Below are positions 21,655 to 32,936 of a DNA stretch of 64,000 nt, one piece after another (within the stretch, counting starts at the first letter, position 1; the number at the start of each line of letters is the position of its first letter). The notes below the pieces were generated by a model, which had not been told where the DNA came from, did not search any database, and saw only the letters and a list, made by a program, of their open reading frames with translations. Where the stretch lies: NCBI GenBank assembly GCA_002205965.3, contig NADL03000512.1:2327139-2391138 (forward strand), given 5' to 3'. The stretch is from Kappaphycus alvarezii (lineage: Eukaryota; Rhodophyta; Florideophyceae; Gigartinales; Solieriaceae). A program made the translations under genes and the position numbers.

Positions 21655-22820
21655 GGATGCATAATTTTTAAACCTATCTTGAAGAGAAAGGAATTTATAA
21701 TTATCCTATTTGGTCTTTTTATTAAGAAAATTTTCAATAGAAAAGAAAACTTTTCAAGATTAGATGATTAACTTTTAAAAGTTTACGATCCTTTTGCAAG
21801 TTCCACCATATCTGTTGCTCGAATATTTCAATAATCGAATGCTTTGCATTGAAGTAATATCGTATAAACATATGCGCTTGAAACAGATCACACAAAACCT
21901 GCCTAAACAGTTGATTGATGATCTTAATTTCCCCTCGCGAAAACTAAAATGGAACTAATCCTGATATCAATTTCCTTGAATGGTGCACCAGTTACAGCAA
22001 TAGCTGGTGATGAGGCGAAACGCTTTACTAACAAGGAAAATTTGAGAAGAGAAATACGATCATCTCCTGAGCCCAAATTAAATTTCGACAATATATTTCT
22101 TACCGTCGCAGTATCGTGATCTATTGGAAGGGTTACATTTGCATCAACTAAATGGATACTCTTTCTAGTTTCGTCAAATTATATTTCGTACCAAACCCGA
22201 AAATTAAAAGATATTTCGAAAGAATAATTTTTTGTTCATTGAACGAGGAATGTTAGCATAAAATTAAGAACACTTTGATGAAGATTTGGTTTTTTAAGAT
22301 AAAAATTCAAGCCAGGTACTACACTGAACTAAATTCTGATGAAAGTTACTTCAGACAATAAATGGTTACTATATTGAAGCTTGTGATATTTTGAAGAGCA
22401 CGAGAATTGAGACTGCAAAAGATAGAAACTCATCATCTCTCTAGAGGTGTCTTTAGGTTTTCAAATATATATAGCATAAAAGGGTAACGCAAATTTCTTT
22501 GGATGCCAATGAAGTTTTCGATTATGAAATTTAGTCTTTATTTGGAACAGAGATGAAACCCGTCGTCCAAAACGCCGTAGGTCTACCACTGGACTTTTCT
22601 GACGTAATTTAATTTTGCTTCTTCAATCATCTAGACTTCCGTCATTTATTGTCTCAAATTCATAGTTTACGGAGAAAAAGATCTGTTCGATATTTTTTCG
22701 TCGATGAAAGTCTTTGAAATTCTACGTGACTCTAATGAATTATCCAGTTTCTTCTTGTCCAAGATTACGAGTTTAGATGATGAGAAACTATTTTGCTTCT
22801 TTAACCTGCTTGGAATATAA
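21655..22820 (+). pseudogene. Unrecognised gene-like unit, copy 1
   Basis: Broken plus-strand coding pieces parallel those at 41270-42387: PPYLLLEYFNNRMLCIEV near 21810, AIAGDEAKRFTNKENL near 21995, then YWKGYICIN. The terminal open stretch 22635-22820 (61 codons and TAA) is intact and preceded by CATCTAG, a plausible splice acceptor. Stops occur where copy 2 has sense codons. I know no family for it. It could be an old transposon gene or a small-exon host gene; the spliced-gene reading is inference. Confidence 0.4.
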
Positions 22821-24597
22821 ATAAAAAAATAGAAAAGTCAAAAACTCATTCAGAATCGTTATTCTCCAAATTTGATATGATTTCTTTCATCAATTGCGAC
22901 CTGCATTTGCCAAGGTAAGATGACGTCGTACTAAAGTGTGTGGCAGAAAATTTGAGAAAGGCTAATATGATGAATAGGGATACAGTCTTTTAAAAACAGC
23001 ATAGTCCGATGATAAGAACTGTGACAAACACAAGACGATATAGAGTTGACTTCGTACAAAGAACGAGTGGAATTGACTCTTCTGTGAGGAAATGGGCATA
23101 ACTGGTCTTATTAAGAGTGCAAATGGATAAAATAGGTGCTCTCACGAACGATCTGAAAGCGACTAAATAACGTGATTAAGCTGCGATATCAAGTCAAGTT
23201 TGTAAACCTGAACCAGTAAATGGCACAGAGATCGGTGGACGTGAGACCGTGAGAAGAGAGGGCCTGTCTACCTAAGAATTTGTTTTGTTTCATACAATTC
23301 AAGATTTATACCAGATAAGAAGCATTTCAACCCATTCAGAAATAACCAAAAAATTAAAAAAGACAGTAAAATGAAGCTAAATGTAACTGACAGCTAGTTT
23401 CATTAAGAAACCACGACAAGGTGTTCCACCGGGCCATTTTGCAAATTTTATACTGCACTTAAGGTTTCTCGAGCGGCTGGAGTATATTGAAAGGGTCTCA
23501 GGCCGTGGGATTTAGAAAAATAACTCATTGTATCGCAGATTTAGATATGTTCTAAGTTATTGCTGGATGTTGGAAGGCACAAAAAAGATTACAGAATATA
23601 ATTATGTATTGGTAAGGTCGCTTTGCACTACAGTGCTATCTTTTGTTTACAATCTGGATCACAGCAACGAGATGTGCACTTGATGTCTCCCCGGTTACTG
23701 CTACGAAACTATTACATTCGATATTTTTGGCTGATTTATGTATCTCTTTCAATGGTAATGGTAAATAGAAAATGCATTTTGACTACAAATTCTCCCCTCT
23801 TGTCATAAATTCATAGGTTTATACATATTAATTAATTTTATTTTAGAAAAAATGATCATTTATAATTTATGTCGTCAAGCTGATTGAAAATATTCCTAAG
23901 ATTGTACCTCATTATATGCAGGCAGAAAATCACTCAAAAAATTACAAAATATGCAAAAAGAACGCAATAGGACATAGTTGTGAGTCTTTCAATTTCAATA
24001 CGTTTAAAGTTACATAGGTTGATGAATTTAATATTAATACTTCCGGGGTTTAAATTTTAAATGTAATAGAAAATATTAGATTTCAAAAAATTAGTTTTTG
24101 CTCCGGTATATGCGTCTAAATCATGTCCATTACAGCGAAATTGTCTAATGGATTGTTTCAAGATCCATCTATACACCCTCCACTCCTAAAACAATTTCAA
24201 ACTTTTCGCTTCACTGGCATTTCTGAACGCCCAGAAAACTCTGACAATTCTAAATAATCGATTTTTTTGCTTTTTGATTTAGAAAATAGATAGAATCTAC
24301 CAATGCGAAACTTGGTTGTATTGCTGGGCTCCTTATTAGTTCTCTAAATGTTCATTCTCATTTTTCGTGATATAGGTTGGAATTCATAATTAGTAAATCA
24401 TTCTGCGAAACGCATTGCTATCAGCGGAACATTGGAGACTGAGAAGGCGTCAACAGAAGGAAAACATATTTCGGGAGCATAAATAGCATTATTTGTCTAT
24501 TTGCATTCCTTTTCTCTTTGCTGCTACTTCAAAAAACTTAACTTGTTCTCTATTCATTCAGGGAAATGATTTTTTTCTTCAATTTTTGAAAAGTGTG
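22821..24597. other. AT-rich duplicated tract without gene
   Basis: No frame with a motif. It matches 42388-44155; long stretches (for example around 24035-24240) are unchanged between the copies, including TACTTCCGGGGTTTAAATTT. Confidence 0.5.
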
Positions 24598-25503
24598 GTT
24601 CGGATATCCCCCGATGTATGCTAGACATGCTCAGGATAATGAGTAATGTGAGTCATGTGCCTAAATTTCTGGCTCCAAGCCTGCCAGCAGGCGTGATGTA
24701 CTGGACATCACCGCTGCTGCCGTATGCCTCTGCGTTAAAACCGCTCGAACCGTCCCGTATGTATTTATTGCCTTACCAGCCACGTTCCGCGCCACGTCGG
24801 TTCGCACTGCTTAGGCGTCTGGGTGCCAGCCCCGAGGGTGGATATAGGGATGGACACTAGTCTGCAGCCTGCGGAGGTCGCGATAAAAGATTCATATCTT
24901 CTATGCTTTGCAGCCCTTGCCGCGTTGAGGGATGCGAGTGGGTTGAAGGTGCGCACTCTCCTGTTGGATGGCGCGAGTTGGTTGAAAATAGTGACATCGA
25001 AATATCCGTGCCTTCAGTGCTTCCCATTGCCCTGATGTCTGACCTTGTACGATGAAGGCCATCCCTGGGCTCGATGGCGGGGTGGCGAGCAGCTTTCTGC
25101 AGGTCATGCAAGCAAGGAAACTTGGCGGGCATGTCTTCGAATTCGGTGGCCTCCGTAAACACAGTGCAGGAGATGATCCCCGAAGCAGTCAAGTATTTCC
25201 AGGCAATTTCTCCTTAGGCACGGTGTGTCTAGAGCGCAAAGTGGAACTTGGGAGTAGAATTGAAGCCATGTCTAGTATTCGCGGGCGTCGATACTAGTCT
25301 TCAGATCCGGGCACGGGGAACAGTGCACCCATTCCTTCGCCCCTGGTAGCGCCATCGAAGTGCGAAAAGAATGCCTCCTTGCGTCTCCGAGAGGTATAAC
25401 GTCTTCCACAGCCTCGTGGACTTCTTCCGTGAGTGTCTTTTGCGAGGGTGTTTTGTTTGAGCCAAAGGTACTGTCTATTCATTTGACTCGTTTCTCTAGA
25501 CAA
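24598..25503 (-). pseudogene. LINE-B 3' fragment, duplication copy 1
   Basis: The minus strand carries the LINE-B endonuclease-like C-terminus in broken frames: RTRSDIRAMG, then EDMNLLSR in a shifted frame, then ARAAKHRRYESFIATSA and STLGAG. It is the paralogue of 44160-45075 at the same place in the duplicated segment, so it arrived before the duplication. Confidence 0.75.
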
Positions 25504-26244
25504 ATCTAAAAAAGTGGATATTCAGCTGAGAGTATTTAATTTTGAACCTTAAAGAAATAAGAAATTCATTTTATCTTGTTCAATATATCAATCAGACTCG
25601 TTAACAAAAACGCCAATGCTCTTTCCAATATTATTAACCTGATTTCATCTGACGTACATGTACCTGCGTATGTAAGTAGTATTTACTCGAATTTTTTGGT
25701 GAAGGAACATCACAATCAAGGGACGGCTTCTATTGCATTACGCTAGGTGAATGGATGCACTACTCGATTTATACTATGGAAGCGATTTTCTAAAAAATAT
25801 GAGACTCTAACTAAAAGTATCATACCTCATAGAGCAATCGAAGCAGTATAAACCAGCCTAGATATAGTAATCCGCTGGTCTCAAACGATTTATTGGCTGT
25901 TATTCACGTTAGCGTTGTTTTTGTTTTTTTACTGGTTTTAGCACTGTTTTACTCCAAACTTACCCTGTAGCCGCTACATTCTGTGTTCTTTGCTCAGATT
26001 GAGATCAGCTCGACATCAGAGTGACCCATCTCAGTAAGTACGGAAAATTTTACTCATTTTTGCAGGTATAAGTAGAGTAAATATTCAGCAAATATTTAAA
26101 TCTCTACACCACGTTTCTGTGAAGATTTCAAATAGTGAAATAATACGTTTAAATTTCTTACTGAAGTTATGGTTATTGTAATCATCTGGAAATAGTTGTT
26201 ATCTACTTGAAGATTTGTTGCCCTAATTTTTTATTGGAAAACTG
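25504..26244. other. AT-rich duplicated tract
   Basis: No gene. Matches about 45085-45647, for example TTGAGATCAGCTCGACATCA in both. Confidence 0.5.
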
Positions 26245-26587
26245 TGAGTATTATAGTATGTTTCGAGCAAGACTAGTGGTTAAACCTGGTACGAAGAATA
26301 CCACAGTCAAGGTGTTAGTCTCGGCTTGGGTAGAACTTAGACGTTAGGCCAAATATTTCGTATACATTACTTATTTTTAGTTCAGTGACTTTAGATAGCT
26401 CCATTCACATATATACAGTTTTAAATAACTAGCTCTAGAGTATCGCTGAGGAAATCACCTGCACACATCAACTTTTGTGAGGACGATGCATTTGGTATTG
26501 ATAATGCCTCGCTGCGACAAAACGCACGTGCATCCATGTATAAGTGACCAACCAGTAGGTTTCGTGCAATTACATGTAAACCTAACA
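26245..26587 (-). repeat. Solo LTR of copia-B
   Basis: 343 bp, from TGAGTATTATAG to CCTAACA. It matches the LTR at 49996-50338 and the partner at about 45648-45977. Flanks on both sides match the outer flanks of the complete copia-B relic in duplication copy 2, which makes this the solo-LTR state of the same insertion. Confidence 0.8.
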
Positions 26588-27329
26588 GGAGCAAGTTTAG
26601 CTCATCCAGTTGCATTGAATTACTTTGAGGCTATAACTGTAAAACTTACATCACTGGAAAACATCCATCTGGTTTAATTCTTGCCTGGCCCGTACTAAAA
26701 CAGTAATAGCTGCCTGTCATTTGCTATACATATTACTTAACTATTTACTGAAATTTTTGCAGAGTTTCTTTCTTTAATTTATGTATAAATTGTCACAGTT
26801 TTTAGAAAAACAATTTAGAGCATAGAGCCATATGGGTATCCCATAATCAACTATTTCTAAAACTATTTTCTATTCAATGTTATTTTAAGTCCTGTCTCAG
26901 GAAGTTGAGTAATTTTTAAACTTAAATAACCTCTTTATCTAAATATCTAACCTGTTTTATGTAACTCTCTTCCGTTTTGACGAAGCTGATTACAATTTAT
27001 TTACGAGAAACCGCTATTTGTATTGCAAAACGCAGACTCAGCGTCGTGAATATAGTCGACAACATATCTCATACAATAGAATAACCAAAACATTCCCCTA
27101 GAATTGAGCTAATGGGGGACTCAGAATAGTATAGCTTGATAAAGATGTTAACCAGAATTGAAATTGCTCTCTTATACAGGAATCATAGAATATACAGCAA
27201 AAGAGATGAAAACACCAAACATGAATTGTGCAAATGATTGATTGATAACGATTATCTGCAAAATGATGAGATATAGCTCAAAAGGGGGTCGTTTTGGTTC
27301 TTCATTGTTTGAAAAGTCGGTTTCTCTAT
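26588..27329. other. AT-rich duplicated tract
   Basis: No gene; aligns with 50339-51059, for example ATTTGTATTGCAAAACGCA. It contains the 'gcaaatgattgattgataacgattatctgc' type block that also precedes both RING-H2 loci. Confidence 0.5.
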
Positions 27330-27577
27330 CCACAGGTGTATGCTAGACGTGTTCATGATAATAGTTAATGTCGCTGATGTGCCTAAATTGCTGGCTGAAA
27401 GCCTGTCGGCAGGCCAGATCCATTGGATATCACTGCTGCTGGCGCATGGTGCTGGGCTAAAACCTCTCGAACCGTCCCGTATGTCCCCATTGCCATAAGA
27501 GCCACGTTCTGCGGCACCTTGGTTAGCCCTGCGTAGGCGTCTGGCTGCTCACCTCCGAGGGTGGATATAGGGATAGG
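27330..27577 (-). pseudogene. LINE-B 3' fragment, part 1 (split by copia-D)
   Basis: Matches 51060-51314. It stops at ATAGG (27573-27577) where copia-D begins and resumes at 29530. Confidence 0.75.
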
Positions 27578-27994
27578 TGTTGAAAAAGTTAGGGAGGATA
27601 AATGGACTCTCCAGTGGATGTAACAGAGAAGGAATTAGAGGAGAAAGAGCGAATACACGCTGGTTGGGGACGAATGCACGTCAGTGCGAACGATCGCGGT
27701 GTTTTGACAAGCAAAATTAATAAAGGTTGTTGGTTGCTTCTTTATTTTTGAACTCGAGAAATGACGCACACTTATACTGCCTATGAACTTCAACTTGATA
27801 CCGCCTTCCTTGTTCAATCAGAGTAAGAGATAATTCCGAATAAAAATTCGAAGAATAGAGGACAAGTTTCGAATTGAGTAAAATCTTGAATTAAGCACGA
27901 CAGTGAGTTAATTAGAGTTCACGCATGAAATGATGCATTTTGCATAGCCATGGAATTTTGACGATCTCACTGTAGATGTTTAAAATTCTAAACA
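27578..27994 (-). repeat. copia-D LTR (complete)
   Basis: 417 bp, TGTTGAAAAAG ... TTCTAAACA. Its last 150 bases (for example TTGAATTAAGCACGACAGTG and CATGAAATGATGCATTTTGC) recur at 29240-29260 and 29430-29529. Confidence 0.8.
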
Positions 27995-28016
27995 CTCCCC
28001 CAATTTTCATATCTGA

Positions 28017-28290
28017 GTGTACTCGAATAAAAATCTAGTTCTCGTTGGGGTCCATTACCCATTGCTCAACATCGTGATTAATTTCATTAGTTTCAAGAAG
28101 CATTCGAAGAGCATTATTGCCTCTGACTTTTGTAAGGGAATCTGCAATGTTGAACTTAGACTGAATGAGGGCCACGTTGGAAATTTCTCGTTCACGATAA
28201 GCTTCTCTTGCAGCTGCAATGTCGACCATGATTCTGTGTTGTGGAAACATCACAATCCATGCCAAGGTAAGTGAAGTTCTGTGCATCGGA
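28017..28290 (-). pseudogene. copia-D RNase H C-terminus
   Basis: The minus frame (start side 28286) reads DIAAAREAYREREISNVAL and then FNIADSLTKV. The ADxLTK string near the end of RNase H is typical of a Ty1/copia clade, and the short tail leads straight to the LTR. Only the final 80 or so residues remain; RT is gone. Confidence 0.75.
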
Positions 28291-28487
28291 TACTTTCACA
28301 TCAAATTCTTTTGCAAAAATCTATTGTAGACGGTTCCTTTGATCCTGCAGTACCAGCTTGTAAAATGTCGTCTACGTATGAGCCAGATAGAGCGACGAGC
28401 CGGTTGCAAATTCTCTTGAAAATAGAAAAAAATCACCAGTGCTTTGTTGCATACGGAGCTTGTCGATGTGAAATTTGGTATTGGTCT

Positions 28488-29206
28488 TGATAGGGGTAAA
28501 TCAGCGGGGAAGAGATCCTCAGAACCAATTACCCTGAGAAGGAGGTGTTGCTAGCGACAAAAGTGCTACCGTGGTATTGTTTAACGAACAAAAGGGAGTG
28601 TATATAGAAGAGAGTTCAGAAAGCTACAAGCAAGTATAAAAGGGGCAGGGTCTACCACCGACGCTCTGCGACTAGCGTAAGAAAAAGGTTTCTTGGGTCT
28701 GAAGTTGACTCTCAACTTCCTACTACTCGGGACTTGGCTTGAAGTTGTCTGCCAACTTGCTTCACCTCCACTAAAGGAAGCAGTTTACTCGGCTTATATA
28801 GACTTTTGGCTACCCCAAAAGTCTCAAGCAAACATACTAATAACCATAAAATGTATTCACGGTAATCTTGTGAACCAGAGAGACTATTAGAAGATATTTC
28901 CTCAAGGTAAATATCTAGGTGCCATACCCATGCCAGCCACCCATCGGCCAGGGGTGGGAATTGATGTGGCCATTATATAGACCTTTCAGAGTCACTCGTA
29001 GTATCACCCACAACCTGGAACTGTACTGACATCTACTATGACAGCGTGTCCTAAAATGAAAAAAATCAACCGACGAATTTGCCACACTCACCCAAATTAA
29101 AAATATCTTGCAAATTCAAAAACTGTAAAAATATCTTCCCAATTCCGATACTGTATACAATCATGGTCCTCATCTAGTTTTTTTTTCGTGTGCGAATTTG
29201 CGCACA
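28488..29206 (-). repeat. Gypsy-type LTR, family C (nested in copia-D)
   Basis: 719 bp. On the minus strand it starts with the palindrome TGTGCGCAAATTCGCACA and ends TACCCCTATCA. It is close to 37669-38385. It includes the TATATAAG promoter box and the two hairpins seen in all LTRs of this superfamily. No target duplication is evident, so flanking DNA was probably deleted. Confidence 0.8.
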
Positions 29207-29260
29207 TCAAATAGAGGACAAGTTTCGAATTGATTAAAATCTTGAATTAAGCACGGCAGT

Positions 29261-29430
29261 AGCACGGCCTCCCTTCCACCTTCTGGTAGATTGGAGTGCC
29301 ATTCACAACTTTCGACGCATCGTACGGTTTCGCAATTGGCTTGACAATGATACGATATCTACGCTTCGCTACAAATTTACTGGATACCAACCCACATATC
29401 TACCACAGTAAATTAACCCCCCATTTACAG
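29261..29430 (-). repeat. Short interspersed repeat, copy 2
   Basis: A 170-bp insert within the right copia-D LTR, flanked by GCACGGCAGT and GCACGACAGT. Its reverse complement matches 7160-7286. Confidence 0.65.
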
Positions 29431-29529
29431 CACGACAGTGAGTTAATTAGAGTTCACGCATGAAATGATGCATTTTGCATAGCCATGAAATGTTGACGAT
29501 GTCACTGTAGATGTATAAAATTCTAAACA

Positions 29530-29815
29530 ATAGGCATGAGCCGGTTTCGGGCAGCGGTCGCGATAATAGATTCATATCTTCTATACTTTGCAGTCTTTGC
29601 CGCGTTTAGCGATAAGGGCGGCTTAAAGGTGCGACTCTCCTGTTGGATGGCGCGACTGGGGTTACAAAAGTGACATCGAAGAAATCCCTGGCTCCAGTGC
29701 TTCATATTGCCCTGATCAGGGCAACATGTCCAGCCTTGTACGATGAAGGCCATCCCTCGGCTAGCTCCAAAAAACACGAAGGGAAGGTCATTACAAATTC
29801 TTTACTAGGACCACC
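29530..29815 (-). pseudogene. LINE-B 3' fragment, part 2
   Basis: Continues 27330-27577 after the copia-D insertion and aligns with 51315-51569 (frame pieces AKYRRYESIIATAARNRLMP). Its upper end at TAGGACCAC (about 29800-29808) continues into TTTTTGAATTTGG, whereas in duplication copy 2 the gypsy array starts directly after TAGGACCAC. Confidence 0.75.
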
Positions 29816-29884
29816 TTTTTGAATTTGGCAATTGAAAGACCCAGATTGGTCTAGTCAAAGGAAGATATTAAATGCAGCGAGAAT

Positions 29885-30464
29885 CGTTCTCTTTCAGAGT
29901 TTCTTCCCCACTATTGTGTCGGTATACCCTTTTTGGGTCGATTATGGTTGTCTGGAAAATCATGGGATAGGTCGGATATATCTTCCGAGAGTAAAACACC
30001 CAAACGTTCCCCCTTTCAGAGGAATCGTAAACTACGAGAGCAGAAAACCGAAAATAAGCAGAATAAAGGAAAAAAACTGCACATAGATTTTGCAAATGAA
30101 TGATTGCTATCAGTATCCGCAGAATGATGAGATAAAGGCCAAACAAACGGGAAAGGGAGGAAACCTTAAAGTTATGGCGTAGCATAGTATAGACTAGTTC
30201 AGCCGGACACTAGAAGTAAAAGTTGGAAGACAGCGATGTTTTTTGATTTTTTAACTCGTTTCTCAAGAGCTTTTGAGTTTTGAAAGATCTTAGATTTTTT
30301 TCTTTGACGAACAAGAGACACCGAATTCTTTCCGACGCCGCAATTCTTGTCGATTTTTGATATTTTAAAAGTTCACTCAACATATTACGTACCGAGAATC
30401 AAAATATAGTGTGATAATATCAATAACTCAGTAATCACAAGATGACTCCTTTTCGGTATAAAAG
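29885..30464 (+). promoter_or_regulatory. Upstream region of RING-H2 locus 2 with TATA box
   Basis: TATAAAAG at 30457-30464, 126 bases before the ATG end of spacing; the wider block from about 30090 matches 3190-3570. The block 29885-30010 recurs inverted at 5810-5930. Confidence 0.55.
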
Positions 30465-30589
30465 CAACAGTAAAAGGGTAATTAGAAAATGAATGGCACT
30501 AGACAACCAACAAGATCGTTGAACCCCCCAAACTCATCTGCTATTGCTAATTACAAACATTCCCTGCAACCATACAAAGGAAATTAATA

Positions 30590-31227
30590 ATGTCCGCCCC
30601 TTATCATGACCCAAATGAATTCAGCTCCGCCAGCCTCGGGAACCTCCGCACTTTATGCGGAAATTGCGAAGAGGACATGTTTCATTTTATGAGCGCACTC
30701 AGTCTCATTCAAAATGATCTCAAGCACCTCGAACCTGAAGGAGACGTTTGCAGTAATGTCGAAGATTGCGCTATATGCCTAGAACCATTAAGTGGCCCAA
30801 ACACCATCAGGACACCGTGTGACCATTGCTTCCACCTTCACTGCATTCTTGAACTTCTCTGCATGACGAGAATCAGAGTTTAGGAGCTTCCTGTCCGCTT
30901 TGTCGCAGAAATTTGGATGGGATTGCTATTATAAATATAGGAAATGGCTTTCATCTAACGGCTGATTTCTTAAGAACTATATTTACTGACGAACTAACAC
31001 TTTCTCAAGCTGTTCGCAACGCAATCATCTGTCATGGGGTGCTTTTTTACCATCTAATGGTCTTAAAAGACATTCTTATGTCACCGGACGACGAAAGCTT
31101 GTATCCAAGGTTGTCCGAGCTGAGTTCGAGATTCTGGGAACTCAAGGAAAGTCAAGTGGATATGATGAAGGGAACCATTTCATATCTTGAGAGACTATTT
31201 GGATTAGAACTCTGTTTACAAAGGTAA
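30590..31227 (+). pseudogene. RING-H2 protein paralogue with one-base deletion
   Basis: The ATG at 30590 and TAA at 31225-31227 correspond exactly to the first locus, but the total is 638 bases instead of 639. A missing base near 30864-30880 shifts the frame between the sixth and seventh zinc ligands, so translation as read ends at about 30883. All eight ligands are still encoded if both frames are considered (CAIC, PCDH..H..C, then CPLC in the second frame). Many other differences from the 3700 copy leave both halves open, which suggests selection until recently, or a sequencing error at this one base. Role as for the paralogue: putative ubiquitin ligase. Confidence 0.8.
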
Positions 31228-31569
31228 GGGTATGTAATGTTCTTGCGTAATCCAGATTTATCATAAATCCACTACCAACAACAACGTTAGAATCTATACG
31301 GAAAAAAATTGACTCGTAATAAATGTGTGCAATGGGAGCTACCTTGCATTCCAGTGAGGGATGCTTTCAGATCCTCGCTGCTTTCAAACCAGAGAAGAGT
31401 AGCAGCAGATTTACCTTACGCAATACTGGGTCAGTTCAGAAATTCAGTTTCTAGGGGCAACTCAAGGCCATGCTAAACTTTTCTTAATTTCAAAGCATAA
31501 AAGGGGGGAATTGGGTTAGTTTACTGTGAGTAATGGAAAGGTTGGGAGTCCTCTGTACTTGTAATGAAA
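31228..31569. other. 3' flank of RING-H2 locus 2
   Basis: The first 230 bases match the flank of the first locus. The rest is unique and has no gene. Confidence 0.5.
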
Positions 31570-31947
31570 CCATTGGCAGGACTTATATTGCAAGTGCTTG
31601 AGCGTGTGTACCAACTAGAAAGTAGCTGGTAGACCGGTTGACAAGCAAGCTGCGTTGGAGGTGACCATCAACGCCGCGTGTCTTTGGAGGAGAATTGTCC
31701 TCACCCTGGAGTATTGGTCCAGGGCTTGGTTGGCGACCGCTCGGGCTACCTCCGTGATGTGGCGGAACGCTTCGGGATGCCACCCCCGAGTGTGGAGATA
31801 GGAACGGGCACGAGTTTGTTCCTGCCAGGTAAGCTGGCTAAGAATCCCTGGTATTTTCGTAGCTTGTCCGCATGGGCTGCGTTCAAGCTGGTAAGGGGTT
31901 AGAGGTTCTCATTCTGAGGTGAGTAGGGGCCAGCGGGTTCAGGAAGG

Positions 31948-32790
31948 TCACATCGAAGTAATCGGTACCGCCGGTGGCGCCCGTCGCCCTGATGTCCGGC
32001 CTTGTTCTGTGTTCCCCGTGCGACCGGGCTCGACAACAGGATGCCTTGCGCCTAGGCTCAGGTCGTTACTTAGAAGGGTGACTTGGTCATCGTGGCAGAC
32101 GATCCGTTGAGCTCCGTACCTGCAGTGGATCAAGTGGTCGCCGTGGACGTCCACGGTTTCCGGGCATCCGACTCTTGGACAAGGGGTTCCTGGCTCGAAG
32201 GGCGGGGCTTGGCAATAGTATTTGAACCACACCGAGAAATGTCGTGTGCCTATTGCGGTCTTCAAGCCTGTTGTGGGAGGGCAATGGACCCATTCCTTGG
32301 CACCTGGGAGACTCATTGAGGCCCTGAAGGCCTGTGTACGGCAACTACCCACCGGAAGCTCTTCATATATTACAGCATGGACTGCATCAGTCAGTGTCTT
32401 TTGCGATGGAGGGTTGGAGCAAAATCGACTGAATGGGAGCCTGTCGACCGGGCAGCAAGATGAATTCCATTGAGTGAATGCCATCTTGGCCTCCTCGTAA
32501 GTTGCCAAGTCGCTCACTGCAGACGGCAGGCATCGCTCACCTAGCTTGTTTGTATGTGAGCTAGACGCGAGGAAGGCGGCTGCGACGATGTCTTTGGCTG
32601 ATGTAAGGCCGATTCCTAATGTAGACTTTTTCTCCTCAATTTGTTTGAGTGGGAGTTGCAGCTCCCGAAAGACTATGCTATCGAGGACGCCTCCTGCCAA
32701 AGTCCTCATCGACTGTTCCATCAGCTTGTCGAAATAGGTGGCTCCTTCGATGGTGCACGATGGTGGCACGACTCGAAGGAGATAGCTCAA
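31948..32790 (-). pseudogene. LINE-B zinc knuckle and endonuclease-like C-terminus
   Basis: An open 280-residue frame. It has a Cys/His cluster (CPRVGCPETVDVHGDHLIHC) followed by ARHPVVEP. In a shifted frame past 31990 come RADI and YFDVTFLNPLAP, which match the RPDI ... FDVTIVNP string of the other copies. This order (knuckle, then RPD, D-x-T-V, then a RY/K motif) is characteristic of restriction-like endonucleases at LINE C-termini. The nuclease assignment is by motif order only. Confidence 0.7.
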
Positions 32791-32936
32791 CTTACATACC
32801 CCTAAGCAGTTTCATAAAATCTGGAAGGAGACCTGTGTATCCTGAAGTTCCGTGACGGTTTGCTTAAAGGGTTCCAGAGAGAGCACGTGGTTGGTGAAGT
32901 AGTGCCTCATGAAATCATTTGAGCCGATAGGCGCAT

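Larger units (their letters stand above)
21580..27577. repeat. Segmental duplication, copy 1
   Basis: This aligns collinearly with 41195-51314. The order is the same: gene-like unit, AT-rich tract, LINE-B 3' fragment, AT-rich tract, copia-B LTR position, AT-rich tract, LINE-B 3' end. Identity is patchy: 22683-22920 and about 24000-24450 are almost unchanged relative to 42246-42485 and 43590-44020, while 22930-23400 differs more. After 27577 the copy is interrupted by copia-D and resumes at 29530. Confidence 0.85.
27578..29529 (-). mobile_element. copia-D: internally deleted Ty1/copia with nested inserts
   Basis: TG at 27578 to CA at 29529, flanked by ATAGG on both sides (27573-27577 and 29530-29534). 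The left LTR is 27578-27994. The right LTR is reduced to 29207-29529 and carries a 170-bp short repeat. Only the last part of pol remains (28017-28290). A family C gypsy LTR (28488-29206) occupies the position of the missing internal DNA and first part of the right LTR. LTR ends, target duplication and the RNase H tail all agree on a minus-strand copia. Confidence 0.8.
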
